Counted from the first letter of the stretch, positions 6,727 through 14,422 are shown. The stretch: DNA of 18,333 nucleotides from Pseudomonadota bacterium (GCA_008501575.1 QQUO01000247.1:1-18333), one strand, 5' to 3'. Translations and numbers: made by a program. The notes: generated by a model not told the origin, from the sequence alone.

Positions 6727-7380
6727 TTATGGCAACTGCAGTAAAAACGCTTTAATGTCATTCAGTTCATTGATATCGACACCATGTTGAATCGGATAGC
6801 TGTGCCAATCCACCTGATAACCGGCCGTTTTAAGGCGTTGCTGTGTTTGCATCCCCAGCTGGTAAGGTACCACTGGGTCGTGTTGACCATGGGCAATAAA
6901 AAATGGGGTGGTTTTATTGTGTTTAGATTGTTCGCGATCCAAGACCTGCGGTATCGGTAAATAACAGCTCAAAGCAATGACCGCCGCCAGTTTATAATGA
7001 CCGGTAAGCGCCAGGTGCAAAGTCAAGGCACCGCCTTGCGAAAAACCGGCCAGAACGATTTGATCAGGCGCAAAACCGGCCTTGATTTGAGCTTCGATTA
7101 AGGCATTTATTTGTTCAGCGGAAGCCTCGATACCGGCTTTATCCACTTCACGGTTTATGTCCATGGCGAGAATGTCATACCAAGCACGCATCGCCATTCC
7201 TCCATTAATGGTCACCGGTTGCACCGGGGCATGGGGAAAAATAAATTTAAACACATGTTTGGGGTTGTTAAATTGTGGCACCACCGGTTCAAAGTCATGG
7301 CCATCAGCACCCAAGCCGTGCAGCCAAATAATGACATAATCAGGATTATTGCCGGTGTCGGCCGTGATGTATTCGAGCAT
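6727..7380 (-). CDS. Acyl-protein thioesterase / carboxylesterase II-type alpha/beta hydrolase
   Basis: A 217-residue alpha/beta hydrolase of the phospholipase/carboxylesterase family, which hydrolyses short acyl esters or thioesters. It begins with the oxyanion-side motif WLHGLGADG (19–27). The nucleophile elbow is GFSQGG with Ser114; Asp168 is in HGQHDPVVP and His199 in IQHGVD. These three positions equal the triad numbering I recall for the Pseudomonas fluorescens carboxylesterase II, so length and spacing are fully typical. There is no signal peptide; the protein is cytoplasmic. The ATG at 7380 lies about 26 nt downstream of the predicted transcription start and lacks a clear Shine-Dalgarno. 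It is the first gene of the leftward unit with birA. The natural substrate is unknown. Confidence 0.92.
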   Translation of the reverse strand: MLEYITADTGNNPDYVIIWLHGLGADGHDFEPVVPQFNNPKHVFKFIFPHAPVQPVTINGGMAMRAWYDILAMDINREVDKAGIEASAEQINALIEAQIKAGFAPDQIVLAGFSQGGALTLHLALTGHYKLAAVIALSCYLPIPQVLDREQSKHNKTTPFFIAHGQHDPVVPYQLGMQTQQRLKTAGYQVDWHSYPIQHGVDINELNDIKAFLLQLP

Positions 7381-7388
7381 GTTATTGG

Positions 7389-7417
7389 TTGTTATCTGTG
7401 GGGATGCGTTCTATTAT
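7389..7417 (+). promoter_or_regulatory. Sigma-70 promoter of lptM–dapF–DUF484–xerC
   Basis: TTGTTA at 7389–7394, a 17-bp spacer and TATTAT at 7412–7417 (5/6 match to -10) give a transcription start near 7424 and a leader of about 24 nt to the lptM ATG. The -10 overlaps that of the divergent esterase promoter. Confidence 0.5.
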
Positions 7418-7442
7418 AGCTCGTGTCCAAAAAGAAGACCAA
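7413..7442 (-). promoter_or_regulatory. Sigma-70 promoter of the esterase–birA unit
   Basis: On the minus strand a perfect TATAAT lies at 7418–7413, with a weak -35 TTGGTC at 7442–7437 and an 18-bp spacer. The predicted start is near 7406, about 26 nt before the esterase ATG. Confidence 0.45.
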
Positions 7443-7447
7443 AAACC

Positions 7448-7648
7448 ATGATGATTTTCAACAAAAACAATTGCTTTCAAGGCGGCATTATTAAAGCATT
7501 TTTGATTTGCACGGCAGTGCTGTTGTTAATGATTTTAAGCGGCTGTGGCAATAAAGGCGATTTATACCACCCCACTGCAGAGACCGGGCAGCAGACCAGT
7601 GTCTCAAAATCCCATGCCAATGGTCATGAAACCGATGTATCGATTTGA
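7448..7648 (+). CDS. lptM: LptM-type (YifL) small lipoprotein
   Basis: A 66-residue lipoprotein. LptM family members help assemble the outer-membrane LPS translocon LptDE. The product has a hydrophobic signal (about residues 13–30) ending in the lipobox LSGC, with Cys33 the lipidation site. It continues with GNKGDLYHP, the family's diagnostic C-G-x-K-G-x-L-Y-x-P sequence. The frame is open upstream to 7349, but that would cross the promoter and the divergent esterase start, so tandem ATGs at 7448/7451 are chosen. The 3' end overlaps dapF by 14 bp, the same neighbour as in E. coli. The tail after the motif is low-complexity and probably disordered. Confidence 0.85.
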   Translation: MMIFNKNNCFQGGIIKAFLICTAVLLLMILSGCGNKGDLYHPTAETGQQTSVSKSHANGHETDVSI

Positions 7649-8417
7649 AAAAATGGACGGTTTAGGTAATGATTTTATGTTGCTGGATGCCGATTGCCAG
7701 GATAAGACATGCACTTTGCCGCCAACTGCACAGGCCATTCGTCGTTGGTCTGACCGCCGCCGAGGTATCGGCTTTGATCAGCTGATTTATTTATACAAAC
7801 AGCAGGACACCCAGTATTATCAGTTTTTTAATGCCGATGGCAGTCCGGCTGAACAATGTGGTAACGGCCAACGTGCCATTGCCCTGTATTTAAAGAACAA
7901 GCAACTGGCCATGCCGATAACCATCGAAGGTGCCGGTGGTCCGGTACAACTAAACCATCAGGATGATGACCACATTACGGTCAGTTTTACCCAAACTTAT
8001 CAGTATGAAAAAAAGCAGCTTAGTTTGCTGGGAATGCCGGTAACCGCTTATCTGGTGGATGTGGGGAATCCCCATTGCATCATCCTGAGTGCCGATGTTG
8101 AAGGCGAAGCTTTGGCCGAAAAGGCGGCGCTTATCAGTGCTTATTTTGACAGCGGTATTAACGTCGAGATGATGCAGATTATCAGTGATCATCATGTGCG
8201 TGTTCGTGTTTATGAGCGTGGCGCCGGAGAAACCCTGGCGTGTGGTAGTGGTGCGGCAGCGGTGGCCATTGTACTGCGCCATTATTTTAAAGGTCAGCAG
8301 GATATTAAAGTGTCTATGCCCGGTGGTGATTTACAGGTTTTACTGAGCGCCGAATGTGATAAAATCAGCCTCATCGGACCGGCCAGATCGGTTTATCAAG
8401 GACAAATATATGACTGA
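7635..8417 (+). CDS. dapF: Diaminopimelate epimerase
   Basis: Converts LL-diaminopimelate to the meso form for lysine and peptidoglycan synthesis, by a PLP-independent two-base mechanism. The 260-residue protein keeps both catalytic cysteines: Cys75 in ADGSPAEQCGNG and Cys203 in ERGAGETLACGSG. It also has the N-terminal FEKMDGLGNDF and the DVGNPH substrate motif. It is about 14 residues shorter than the usual 274, mainly in loops. The family normally starts five to six residues before the GLGNDF-containing segment, so the ATG at 7635 is chosen. An ATG at 7626 adds three residues, and the longer frame from 7545 is unlikely. It overlaps lptM and, by 8 bp, the DUF484 gene. No lysA sits between lptM and dapF, unlike in pseudomonads. 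Confidence 0.96.
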   Translation: MYRFEKMDGLGNDFMLLDADCQDKTCTLPPTAQAIRRWSDRRRGIGFDQLIYLYKQQDTQYYQFFNADGSPAEQCGNGQRAIALYLKNKQLAMPITIEGAGGPVQLNHQDDDHITVSFTQTYQYEKKQLSLLGMPVTAYLVDVGNPHCIILSADVEGEALAEKAALISAYFDSGINVEMMQIISDHHVRVRVYERGAGETLACGSGAAAVAIVLRHYFKGQQDIKVSMPGGDLQVLLSAECDKISLIGPARSVYQGQIYD

Positions 8418-9141
8418 ATCTATTTCCACTAAAGATATTGTGGCTTATTTACAAGACCACCCAACTTTTTTTGCGGATCACCCGACTTTATTACAAGAGT
8501 TGTCGGTGCCCGATGAACAGGGCCAATTACAGCAAATGGCCACATACCAGGCCAAAACCCTGCAACAACAAAATCATCAGCTGAAGAATCAAATTAAACA
8601 ATTGATTCATCATGCCAAAATTAATGAGACTCTGATGAACCGTGTGTATGAGTTATTGGTGGAATTGGCGGTTTGTGACAGTGACCGGTTTTTAAACCGT
8701 TTTATTGACTTTGTGCAATCACATTTTGCCAGTGATTATTTTAAACTCAGTTGCCGCAAAGAATTTTTACCGCAACAGCCAAGTCATTATTGTGAAGCGC
8801 TGACGGCCGCTCAAAAAAGCCAGTTTACCGTATTTCAGCATCAGTCAGAACCACTGTCCGGCCGATTGCCACAATCTCAGATTGAGGCCATGTTCGGTAT
8901 CCATAAGGACATTCGTTCGGCCATTGTGATGCCATTAGGTCCTCAGGCGCAATACGGTTTATTGGGATTCGCCAGTTGTGATGAGGATAAGTTTATGCCC
9001 CATGCGGCCAGTGATATATTACAAAAACTGGGACATATTGTTAGCCATTTCTTTGCTGCTCAGAGCCACCCCCAACAAGCTAAAGTCAAAGAATCCAATG
9101 TCCAAAAACCAAACAATGATTCAAGCCAAGCCATGTCTTGA
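8410..9141 (+). CDS. DUF484 family protein (YigA-like)
   Basis: A 243-residue protein of a family widespread in proteobacteria between dapF and xerC, with no established function. The N-terminus has the family signature VAYLQDHPTFFADHPTLLQEL (11–31), then a Gln-rich predicted coiled coil at about 38–75. A GAF-like C-terminal domain covers roughly 75–230 (IRSAIVMPLGPQAQYGLLGFAS strand pattern), and a polar tail follows. There is no signal peptide or membrane segment. The ATG at 8410 overlaps dapF by 8 bp. A longer frame from 8356 would lie inside dapF and is not needed. Its position in a four-gene overlapping unit suggests coordinated expression with xerC. Confidence 0.88.
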   Translation: MTESISTKDIVAYLQDHPTFFADHPTLLQELSVPDEQGQLQQMATYQAKTLQQQNHQLKNQIKQLIHHAKINETLMNRVYELLVELAVCDSDRFLNRFIDFVQSHFASDYFKLSCRKEFLPQQPSHYCEALTAAQKSQFTVFQHQSEPLSGRLPQSQIEAMFGIHKDIRSAIVMPLGPQAQYGLLGFASCDEDKFMPHAASDILQKLGHIVSHFFAAQSHPQQAKVKESNVQKPNNDSSQAMS

Positions 9142-10063
9142 GGCGTATCTCAGTTACTTACAGGATATTCGTCAATTATCTGTCCATTCAGTGGCCGCAG
9201 CCCGTCGCGACATCACTCAGTTTATCCGTTCTTTGCCGGTTTCGTTAAGCGGTGATATTTCACAAGTGGCTGGCGATGATGTCCGCGGTTTTTTACGGCA
9301 TCAATCGGCCCAGGGCAAAGCCGCTAAAACGGTGGCCAGATACCGTTCCAGTTTAGTTAATTTTTTTGATTTTCTTTTGCAAGCCCCCAATTGTCCGCTC
9401 ACCAGCAATCCGGTGACCCTGGTGAATGCCCCGAAAATTGGCCGTAAATTGCCGGAAGTTTTGGATGTTGATACGGTTTTTAAGTTGTTGGCCATCCCGG
9501 AGCGCACGGTTTTGGAGCGCCGTGATAAAGCTTTGCTTGAATTGTTTTATTCCTCGGGTTTGCGATTGTCAGAGTTAAGTCGATTACAATGGTCTGACAT
9601 CAATCTGGCTGAAGGTTTGGTCAGGTTATTGGGTAAAGGTCAGAAGACTCGAGTGGTGCCGGTCGGTCAGGCCGCTTTGACGGCGCTGACCAACTGGCGC
9701 GATGAAAGTTATGCATTGAACCAAAGTAGCATTGATTGGGTGTTTGTATCCAACCGAGGGGGGCAGCTTAAACCACGCAGTATTCAAGCCCGGGTTAAGC
9801 ATTGGGCGCAACATCAAGGTTTGTGGCAGCGGGTCTATCCGCATTTATTGCGCCACTCCTTTGCCAGTCATGTGCTGGAATCCTCAGGCGATTTGCGGGC
9901 AGTTCAGGATATGTTGGGCCATGTGGATTTGTCCACCACCCAAATTTACACCCACTTAAATTTCCAACATTTAGCGGCGGTGTATGACCGGGCCCACCCG
10001 CGGGCACGTAGGACCGACAAAGCATTATCAGGAATGACTAAAAAAGACAACGGTAAACATTAA
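9098..10063 (+). CDS. xerC: Tyrosine recombinase XerC
   Basis: Acts with XerD at dif to resolve chromosome dimers. The 321-residue product has an N-terminal SAM-like core-binding domain (about 10–110) and a C-terminal catalytic domain. The active-site set is complete: Arg156 (SGLRLSEL), Lys180 (GKGQKTR), His249 and Arg252 (HLLRHSFASH), His275 (LGHVDLSTTQ) and the nucleophile Tyr284 (IYTHL). XerC rather than XerD is favoured by the dapF–DUF484 context. Of the in-frame starts, 9098 and 9116 both fit; E. coli XerC is 298 residues, so the shorter one is plausible. The gene overlaps the DUF484 gene by 44 bp (26 bp with the later start). A basic tail of about 20 residues follows the catalytic core. 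Confidence 0.95.
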   Translation: MSKNQTMIQAKPCLEAYLSYLQDIRQLSVHSVAAARRDITQFIRSLPVSLSGDISQVAGDDVRGFLRHQSAQGKAAKTVARYRSSLVNFFDFLLQAPNCPLTSNPVTLVNAPKIGRKLPEVLDVDTVFKLLAIPERTVLERRDKALLELFYSSGLRLSELSRLQWSDINLAEGLVRLLGKGQKTRVVPVGQAALTALTNWRDESYALNQSSIDWVFVSNRGGQLKPRSIQARVKHWAQHQGLWQRVYPHLLRHSFASHVLESSGDLRAVQDMLGHVDLSTTQIYTHLNFQHLAAVYDRAHPRARRTDKALSGMTKKDNGKH

Positions 10064-10093
10064 CCTCAAAGCTGTAAAATTGTACTAAAAACG

Positions 10094-10122
10094 TTGCTTT
10101 GCGCCGGTGAAGCCTTTATAAT
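10094..10122 (+). promoter_or_regulatory. atp operon promoter
   Basis: TTGCTT at 10094–10099, a 17-bp spacer and a perfect TATAAT at 10117–10122, about 74 bp before atpI. The -10 sits between the arms of the 10103–10130 inverted repeat. It is the best sigma-70 match between xerC and atpI. Confidence 0.6.
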
Positions 10123-10130
10123 GCACCGGC
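10103..10130 (+). promoter_or_regulatory. Inverted repeat straddling the atp -10 box
   Basis: GCCGGTG at 10103–10109 and CACCGGC at 10124–10130 form a 7-bp perfect inverted repeat with a 14-bp centre that includes the -10, followed by TTTT. As DNA it could be an operator. As RNA from xerC read-through it could be a weak intrinsic terminator. The sequence alone does not decide. Confidence 0.45.
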
Positions 10131-10195
10131 TTTTAGCAACGGCAATTCTATCCATCATTTAGGGTGGTTAGATGTCATGAGGATGTGAGGCCTTA

Positions 10196-10573
10196 ATGAC
10201 CACTGAATTTTCCTGGCAAGAAGCCAAAAAAACGGTTTTTAAAATACCCCTTTATCAAATGATGATTGGTGTTTTGACAGCCGTATTTTTTTGGCTGTTT
10301 CAAGGCCAATCGGCGGCGGTTTCAGCCCTGGTGGGTGCGATTATTAGTACTTTGGGCTCCTTGACCTTTGCTTTTGTCGTGGCCTGGCCGTTTTCGCCAG
10401 ATCAAGCCATGATAGGCAAGATGGTCAAAGGTGAAATTCTTAAGTTTATGGTGATTGGCGCTTTGTTTTATTTGGCCATCACACAGTTTTCATTCCAATT
10501 AATGGCATTATTAATTGGGTTTATTGTCACCCTGTTGGCGTTTTGGGTGGCTTTGTTAACCTCTTTTAAGTGA
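10196..10573 (+). CDS. atpI: ATP synthase assembly protein AtpI
   Basis: A 125-residue hydrophobic protein at the head of the atp operon. The family helps assemble the c-ring and is not part of the finished enzyme. Four membrane helices are visible: about 20–37, 39–63, 78–97 and 99–121, with short polar loops (SPDQAMIGKMVKGE between helices 2 and 3). The polar loop and the gene position are typical of proteobacterial AtpI. GAGG about eight bases before the ATG supports the start. The gap to atpB is 8 bp. Confidence 0.9.
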   Translation: MTTEFSWQEAKKTVFKIPLYQMMIGVLTAVFFWLFQGQSAAVSALVGAIISTLGSLTFAFVVAWPFSPDQAMIGKMVKGEILKFMVIGALFYLAITQFSFQLMALLIGFIVTLLAFWVALLTSFK

Positions 10574-10581
10574 GATAAACG

Positions 10582-11451
10582 ATGGCAAGTGGTGAAAGTG
10601 GCGGCAGCGCTGGTGATTACATCAGCCACCATTTAGTAAACAATACCCAGGAACTTGTTGAAGGCAGCAGTTTTTGGACCATCAATGCTGACAGCGTGTT
10701 TTATACCATTTTGTTGGCGGTTATATATCTTTTGTTTTTCCGCAGTGTGGCGAAAAAAGCCACTTCCGGCGTACCTTCCAAAACTCAGAATTTTGTGGAA
10801 ATGATTTTGGGATTCGTCAATACCCAGGTCAATGATGTTTTTACCGGTTCCAGTAAATTAGTCGCACCCATGGCTTTGAGTATATTTATTTGGGTATGGT
10901 TGATGAACTTTATGGATTTAATGCCCATCGATTTAATTCCCTGGCTCGGTACTTTAATGGGTATTGAGTACATGAAAATTGTACCATCCACCGACTTGAA
11001 CATTGTCTTTGGTATGAGTTTCGGGGTCATGCTTCTGGTGTTTTACTACAGCTTCACCGTAAAAAAACCAACCATACTGGGTTACCTCAGAGAATTTGTT
11101 ACGCATCCGTTTGCGGCTAAGGGTTGGCTTGGTAAGATTTTACTGGCCGGACCGAATTTATTTTTAAACCTGGTGGAAACCCTGGCTAAGCCGGTTTCTT
11201 TAAGTTTGCGACTCTTTGGTAACATGTATGCCGGTGAGTTAATCTTTATTTTGATTGCGGTATTGACCGTAAATTATACATTTTCTGACTTCTTTACCGC
11301 GGGCGGTATTATGGTGTCAGTGATGCAATTTATTCTTGCTTTTGTGTGGGCGGTATTCCACATTTTAATTATTACGTTGCAAGCCTATATTTTTATGATG
11401 TTGAGTGTGGTCTATATGAACATGGCCCATGAAACACATGAAGATCATTAA
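10582..11451 (+). CDS. atpB: ATP synthase Fo subunit a
   Basis: Membrane subunit that forms the two proton half-channels against the c-ring. At 289 residues it is longer than E. coli subunit a (271). The essential Arg is at 210 in SLSLRLFGNMYAGEL, exactly the E. coli number, with Glu219 also matching. The C-terminal helix FHILIITLQAYIFM carries His260 and Gln267, corresponding to E. coli His245 and Gln252, so about 15 residues are inserted between Glu219 and this helix. The N-terminus is periplasmic and Gly/Ser-rich. The start has only a weak GAGA upstream, but length and conservation fit. Confidence 0.97.
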   Translation: MASGESGGSAGDYISHHLVNNTQELVEGSSFWTINADSVFYTILLAVIYLLFFRSVAKKATSGVPSKTQNFVEMILGFVNTQVNDVFTGSSKLVAPMALSIFIWVWLMNFMDLMPIDLIPWLGTLMGIEYMKIVPSTDLNIVFGMSFGVMLLVFYYSFTVKKPTILGYLREFVTHPFAAKGWLGKILLAGPNLFLNLVETLAKPVSLSLRLFGNMYAGELIFILIAVLTVNYTFSDFFTAGGIMVSVMQFILAFVWAVFHILIITLQAYIFMMLSVVYMNMAHETHEDH

Positions 11452-11488
11452 CTTTAAACTTTAAATAAAAGGTAAATCGGAGAAAACG

Positions 11489-11764
11489 ATGGAAAATTTA
11501 GCATTAATTGCACAGGTACAAGGCATGACTGCCATTGCTGTTTCAATCATCTTGGGCTTAAGCGCCATTGGTACCGGTATTGGTCTGGGTATCCTGGGTG
11601 GTCGCTTGTTAGAGTCCACAGCACGTCAGCCTGAACTGGCTCCCATGTTACAAGGTAAATACTTCCTGTTGATGGGTCTGCTTGATGCGGTTGCCATGAT
11701 TGGTGTTGGTATTGCTTTGTTCTTTACGTTCAACAACCCATTATTGGCACCTATTACAGGTTAA
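11489..11764 (+). CDS. atpE: ATP synthase Fo subunit c
   Basis: Proteolipid of the rotor ring. The 91-residue hairpin has helix 1 at about 13–40 with the Gly-rich GTGIGLGILGGR packing face. The polar loop is ARQPE (45–49), which contacts gamma and epsilon. Helix 2 is at about 56–83 and carries the proton-binding Asp66 in MGLLDAVAM (E. coli Asp61). The Gln/Glu pattern of sodium-coupled c-subunits is absent, so the enzyme is inferred to be proton-driven. N- and C-terminal extensions make it longer than the 79-residue E. coli form. GGAG before the ATG is a good ribosome binding site, as expected for the most abundant subunit. Confidence 0.97.
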   Translation: MENLALIAQVQGMTAIAVSIILGLSAIGTGIGLGILGGRLLESTARQPELAPMLQGKYFLLMGLLDAVAMIGVGIALFFTFNNPLLAPITG

Positions 11765-11803
11765 TATTAGCATCCAGCGACAGATAACCTCGGAGTACAC
11801 AAG

Positions 11804-12274
11804 ATGAGTATTAACGCAACATTAATTATTCAAATGCTGGTTTTTTTCGCAGTCATTTGGATTACCATGAAGTACATCTGGCCGGTAATCTTGGGCGCTA
11901 TGCAAGAGCGTGAACAAAAAATTGCCGATGGTTTAGCCGCCGGCGATCGTGCTGAAAAAGAACTGGATCGCGCCAAAGCAAAAGTCGATACATTGATTAT
12001 TGAAGCCAAAGAGCAAGCCGGTCAAATTAAAGACCAGGCGAATCAAGTGGCCAATAAAGTCAAAGACCAAGCCAAGAGCGATGCCCTGGCTGAAAAAGAA
12101 CGACAATTGGCGGCTGCGGAAGCGGAAATTGAACAACAAGTGAACCGTGCCCGTGAACAGCTGCGTCAACAGGTGTCAGCCTTAGCCGTGGCGGGGGCTG
12201 AAAAATTAATCAGCAAAGAAGTGGACGCCAAAAAACACGCCCAATTATTGGATGAACTAATCGCAGAGATTTAA
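11804..12274 (+). CDS. atpF: ATP synthase Fo subunit b
   Basis: Peripheral stalk subunit that connects Fo to delta and alpha. At 156 residues it has exactly the E. coli length. One N-terminal membrane helix (about 4–27) begins with INATLI and carries MKYIWP, and Arg36 matches the conserved E. coli position. The rest is a long charged helix that forms the right-handed dimeric stalk. It ends in the delta-binding AVAGAEKLISKEVD segment. A GGAG site precedes the start, and atpH begins 2 bp after the stop. Confidence 0.96.
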   Translation: MSINATLIIQMLVFFAVIWITMKYIWPVILGAMQEREQKIADGLAAGDRAEKELDRAKAKVDTLIIEAKEQAGQIKDQANQVANKVKDQAKSDALAEKERQLAAAEAEIEQQVNRAREQLRQQVSALAVAGAEKLISKEVDAKKHAQLLDELIAEI

Positions 12275-12276
12275 TC

Positions 12277-12804
12277 ATGAGTGAGTTGATAACCTTAGCC
12301 AGACCTTATGCCAAAGCGGCCTATGAGTTTGCTAAATCAGTGGATAAAGTGACTGAGTGGCAGAAGCAGTTGGCCATTGCCGCAGGTATGGCTGAGCATG
12401 AAGTTGTGGCAGGTATTTTCAGTAATCCGGATATCACTGACGGCCAATTAGTGGCTTTAATTGTCGGTGATGATAATGACCAGCACTATCAGAATTTCAT
12501 CAAATTAATGATTGAAAATGATCGTTTGTCTTTATTGCCGGACGTGGCTCAACTATATCAACACTACTATGAGCAAGATTCAGGCGCTCAAACAGTGGAT
12601 GTGTATTCAGCGGCAGCCTTGTCCGACGAGCAGCAACAACGCTTGGTTGAAGCCCTGGGTCGTCGAACCGGTAAAAGCATCAACCTCAATATTGAGATTG
12701 ATGAAACATTGTTGGGCGGCGCTAAAATCTACTGCGGTGATTTAGTCATCGATGGTACCTTAAGTGGTAAAATCGAACGATTAAAAACAGAACTATTTAA
12801 CTAA
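12277..12804 (+). CDS. atpH: ATP synthase F1 subunit delta
   Basis: A 175-residue stator subunit (E. coli 177) that ties the b-dimer to the top of the alpha/beta hexamer. The N-terminal helical domain opens with LARPYAKAAYEFA, the family signature. The C-terminal part has the LGGAKIYCGDLVIDGTLSGKIERLK motif typical of the family's end. It is separated from atpF by only 2 bp, so translation is probably coupled. No anomalies. Confidence 0.96.
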   Translation: MSELITLARPYAKAAYEFAKSVDKVTEWQKQLAIAAGMAEHEVVAGIFSNPDITDGQLVALIVGDDNDQHYQNFIKLMIENDRLSLLPDVAQLYQHYYEQDSGAQTVDVYSAAALSDEQQQRLVEALGRRTGKSINLNIEIDETLLGGAKIYCGDLVIDGTLSGKIERLKTELFN

Positions 12805-12806
12805 TT

Positions 12807-12829
12807 TTTTTAGCGTAATTCGTTAAAAA
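12807..12829 (+). other. AU-rich intercistronic hairpin between atpH and atpA
   Basis: The arms at 12807–12815 and 12821–12829 can pair over nine bases (one G–U) around a five-base loop, just before the strong GAGGAG ribosome site of atpA (12838–12843). The sequence is AT-rich, so chance is possible. Confidence 0.35.
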
Positions 12830-12848
12830 TAAGCAACGAGGAGCACCA

Positions 12849-14396
12849 ATGCAAACGACATTGAATCCATCAGAAATAAGTGAACTGATTAAAGACCGAA
12901 TTAAGGACTTTCAGGTTCAATCAGAGGCCCGTACGGAAGGCACCATTGTCAGTGCCCAAGACGGAATTGTTCGCATACACGGCCTGGCCGATGCCATGCA
13001 GGGCGAAATGATTGAATTACCAGGTGATACCTATGCACTGGCCTTGAATCTGGAAAGAGATTCAGTGGGTGCGGTTATTCTGGGTGATTACGGCCATATC
13101 TCCGAAGGTGATAAAGCCAAATGTACCGGTCGTATTTTAGAAGTCCCTGTGGGTCCTGAATTATTGGGTCGTGTGGTTGATTCCTTGGGTAACCCCATTG
13201 ATGGTCACGGACCGATTAAATCAAAACTGACTTCTCCCATTGAAAAAATTGCACCGGGTGTGATTGATCGAAAATCGGTGGATCAACCGGTTCAGACGGG
13301 TCTGAAATCCATTGATGCCATGGTGCCGATTGGTCGTGGTCAGCGTGAGCTGATTATTGGTGACCGGCAAACCGGAAAAACCGCTGTTGCCGTTGATGCC
13401 ATTATTAACCAAAAAGGAACCGGTGTTGTTTGTATTTACGTGGCCATTGGTCAAAAGCGTTCATCAGTGGCTTCCTTGGTTCGAAAATTAGAAGAGCATG
13501 GCGCCATGGAACACACCATTGTGGTGGCAGCAACCGCTTCTGATTCTGCCGCGATGCAATACATTGCACCTTATTCAGGTTGTGCCATGGGTGAATACTA
13601 CCTTGACCGTGGACAAGATGCCCTGATTACCTATGATGACTTGACCAAGCAAGCTTGGGCATACCGTCAGATCTCATTGCTGTTAAAACGACCACCGGGA
13701 CGTGAAGCCTACCCGGGTGATGTGTTTTACTTACACTCACGCTTATTGGAACGTGCCGCCCGCGTCAATGCGGATTATGTGGAACGTTTTACCAATGGTG
13801 AAGTGAAAGGCAAAACCGGTTCATTAACGGCTTTACCGATTATTGAAACCCAGGCCGGTGACGTTTCTGCCTTTATTCCGACCAACGTGATTTCTATCAC
13901 CGACGGTCAGATTTTCTTAGGCACAGACTTATTTAACTCAGGTATTCGACCTGCCATTGATGCCGGTTTATCGGTGTCTCGTGTGGGTGGTGCTGCGCAA
14001 ACTAAAATCATTAAGAAATTAGGTGGTGGTGTGCGTTTGGCCTTGGCCCAGTACCGAGAATTAGCCGCTTTTGCTCAGTTTGCTTCTGATTTGGATGAAA
14101 CCACACGATCTCAGTTAGAGCGTGGTCAGCGGGTGACGGAGTTAATGAAACAGAAACAATACTCACCCATGAATGTGGCTGAAATGGCGGTGTCTTTATA
14201 TGCTGTCGATCGTGGTTTTATGGATAAAATTGAACTGGACAAAATCAGTGATTTTGAACAGGCATTGATTGAACACATGAACAATAATAAAGAAGCCTTG
14301 ATGAGTAAAATCAACGAAACCGGTGATTTTAATGATGAAATTGATGCTGAATTAAAAGCCGGCGTCGAAGACTTCATCAAAACCGGCAGTTATTAA
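12849..14396 (+). CDS. atpA: ATP synthase F1 subunit alpha
   Basis: Non-catalytic nucleotide-binding subunit of the hexamer, 515 residues (E. coli 513). Walker A is GDRQTGKT at 171–178. The arginine that completes the neighbouring catalytic site is Arg378 in VSRVGGAAQ, two positions on from E. coli Arg376, in line with the length difference. The beta-barrel N-terminus, nucleotide-binding core and C-terminal helical domain are all complete. The ribosome site GAGGAG, five bases before the ATG, is the strongest in the operon, preceded by a possible hairpin. Confidence 0.99.
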   Translation: MQTTLNPSEISELIKDRIKDFQVQSEARTEGTIVSAQDGIVRIHGLADAMQGEMIELPGDTYALALNLERDSVGAVILGDYGHISEGDKAKCTGRILEVPVGPELLGRVVDSLGNPIDGHGPIKSKLTSPIEKIAPGVIDRKSVDQPVQTGLKSIDAMVPIGRGQRELIIGDRQTGKTAVAVDAIINQKGTGVVCIYVAIGQKRSSVASLVRKLEEHGAMEHTIVVAATASDSAAMQYIAPYSGCAMGEYYLDRGQDALITYDDLTKQAWAYRQISLLLKRPPGREAYPGDVFYLHSRLLERAARVNADYVERFTNGEVKGKTGSLTALPIIETQAGDVSAFIPTNVISITDGQIFLGTDLFNSGIRPAIDAGLSVSRVGGAAQTKIIKKLGGGVRLALAQYRELAAFAQFASDLDETTRSQLERGQRVTELMKQKQYSPMNVAEMAVSLYAVDRGFMDKIELDKISDFEQALIEHMNNNKEALMSKINETGDFNDEIDAELKAGVEDFIKTGSY

Positions 14397-14422
14397 TATC
14401 GTAAACCTTTTAGGTAATTAAT

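Noticed and set aside
7349..7447. Longer lptM frame from an ATG at 7349
   Set aside because: It crosses the divergent esterase start and both promoters and would place the signal peptide internally; 7448 gives a typical small lipoprotein.
7545..7634. Longer dapF frame from 7545
   Set aside because: It lies inside lptM in another frame, and the extra residues do not resemble the family N-terminus.
7950..8282. Minus-strand frame of 110 codons opposite dapF
   Set aside because: Antisense to the catalytic region of dapF with no motifs or ribosome site.
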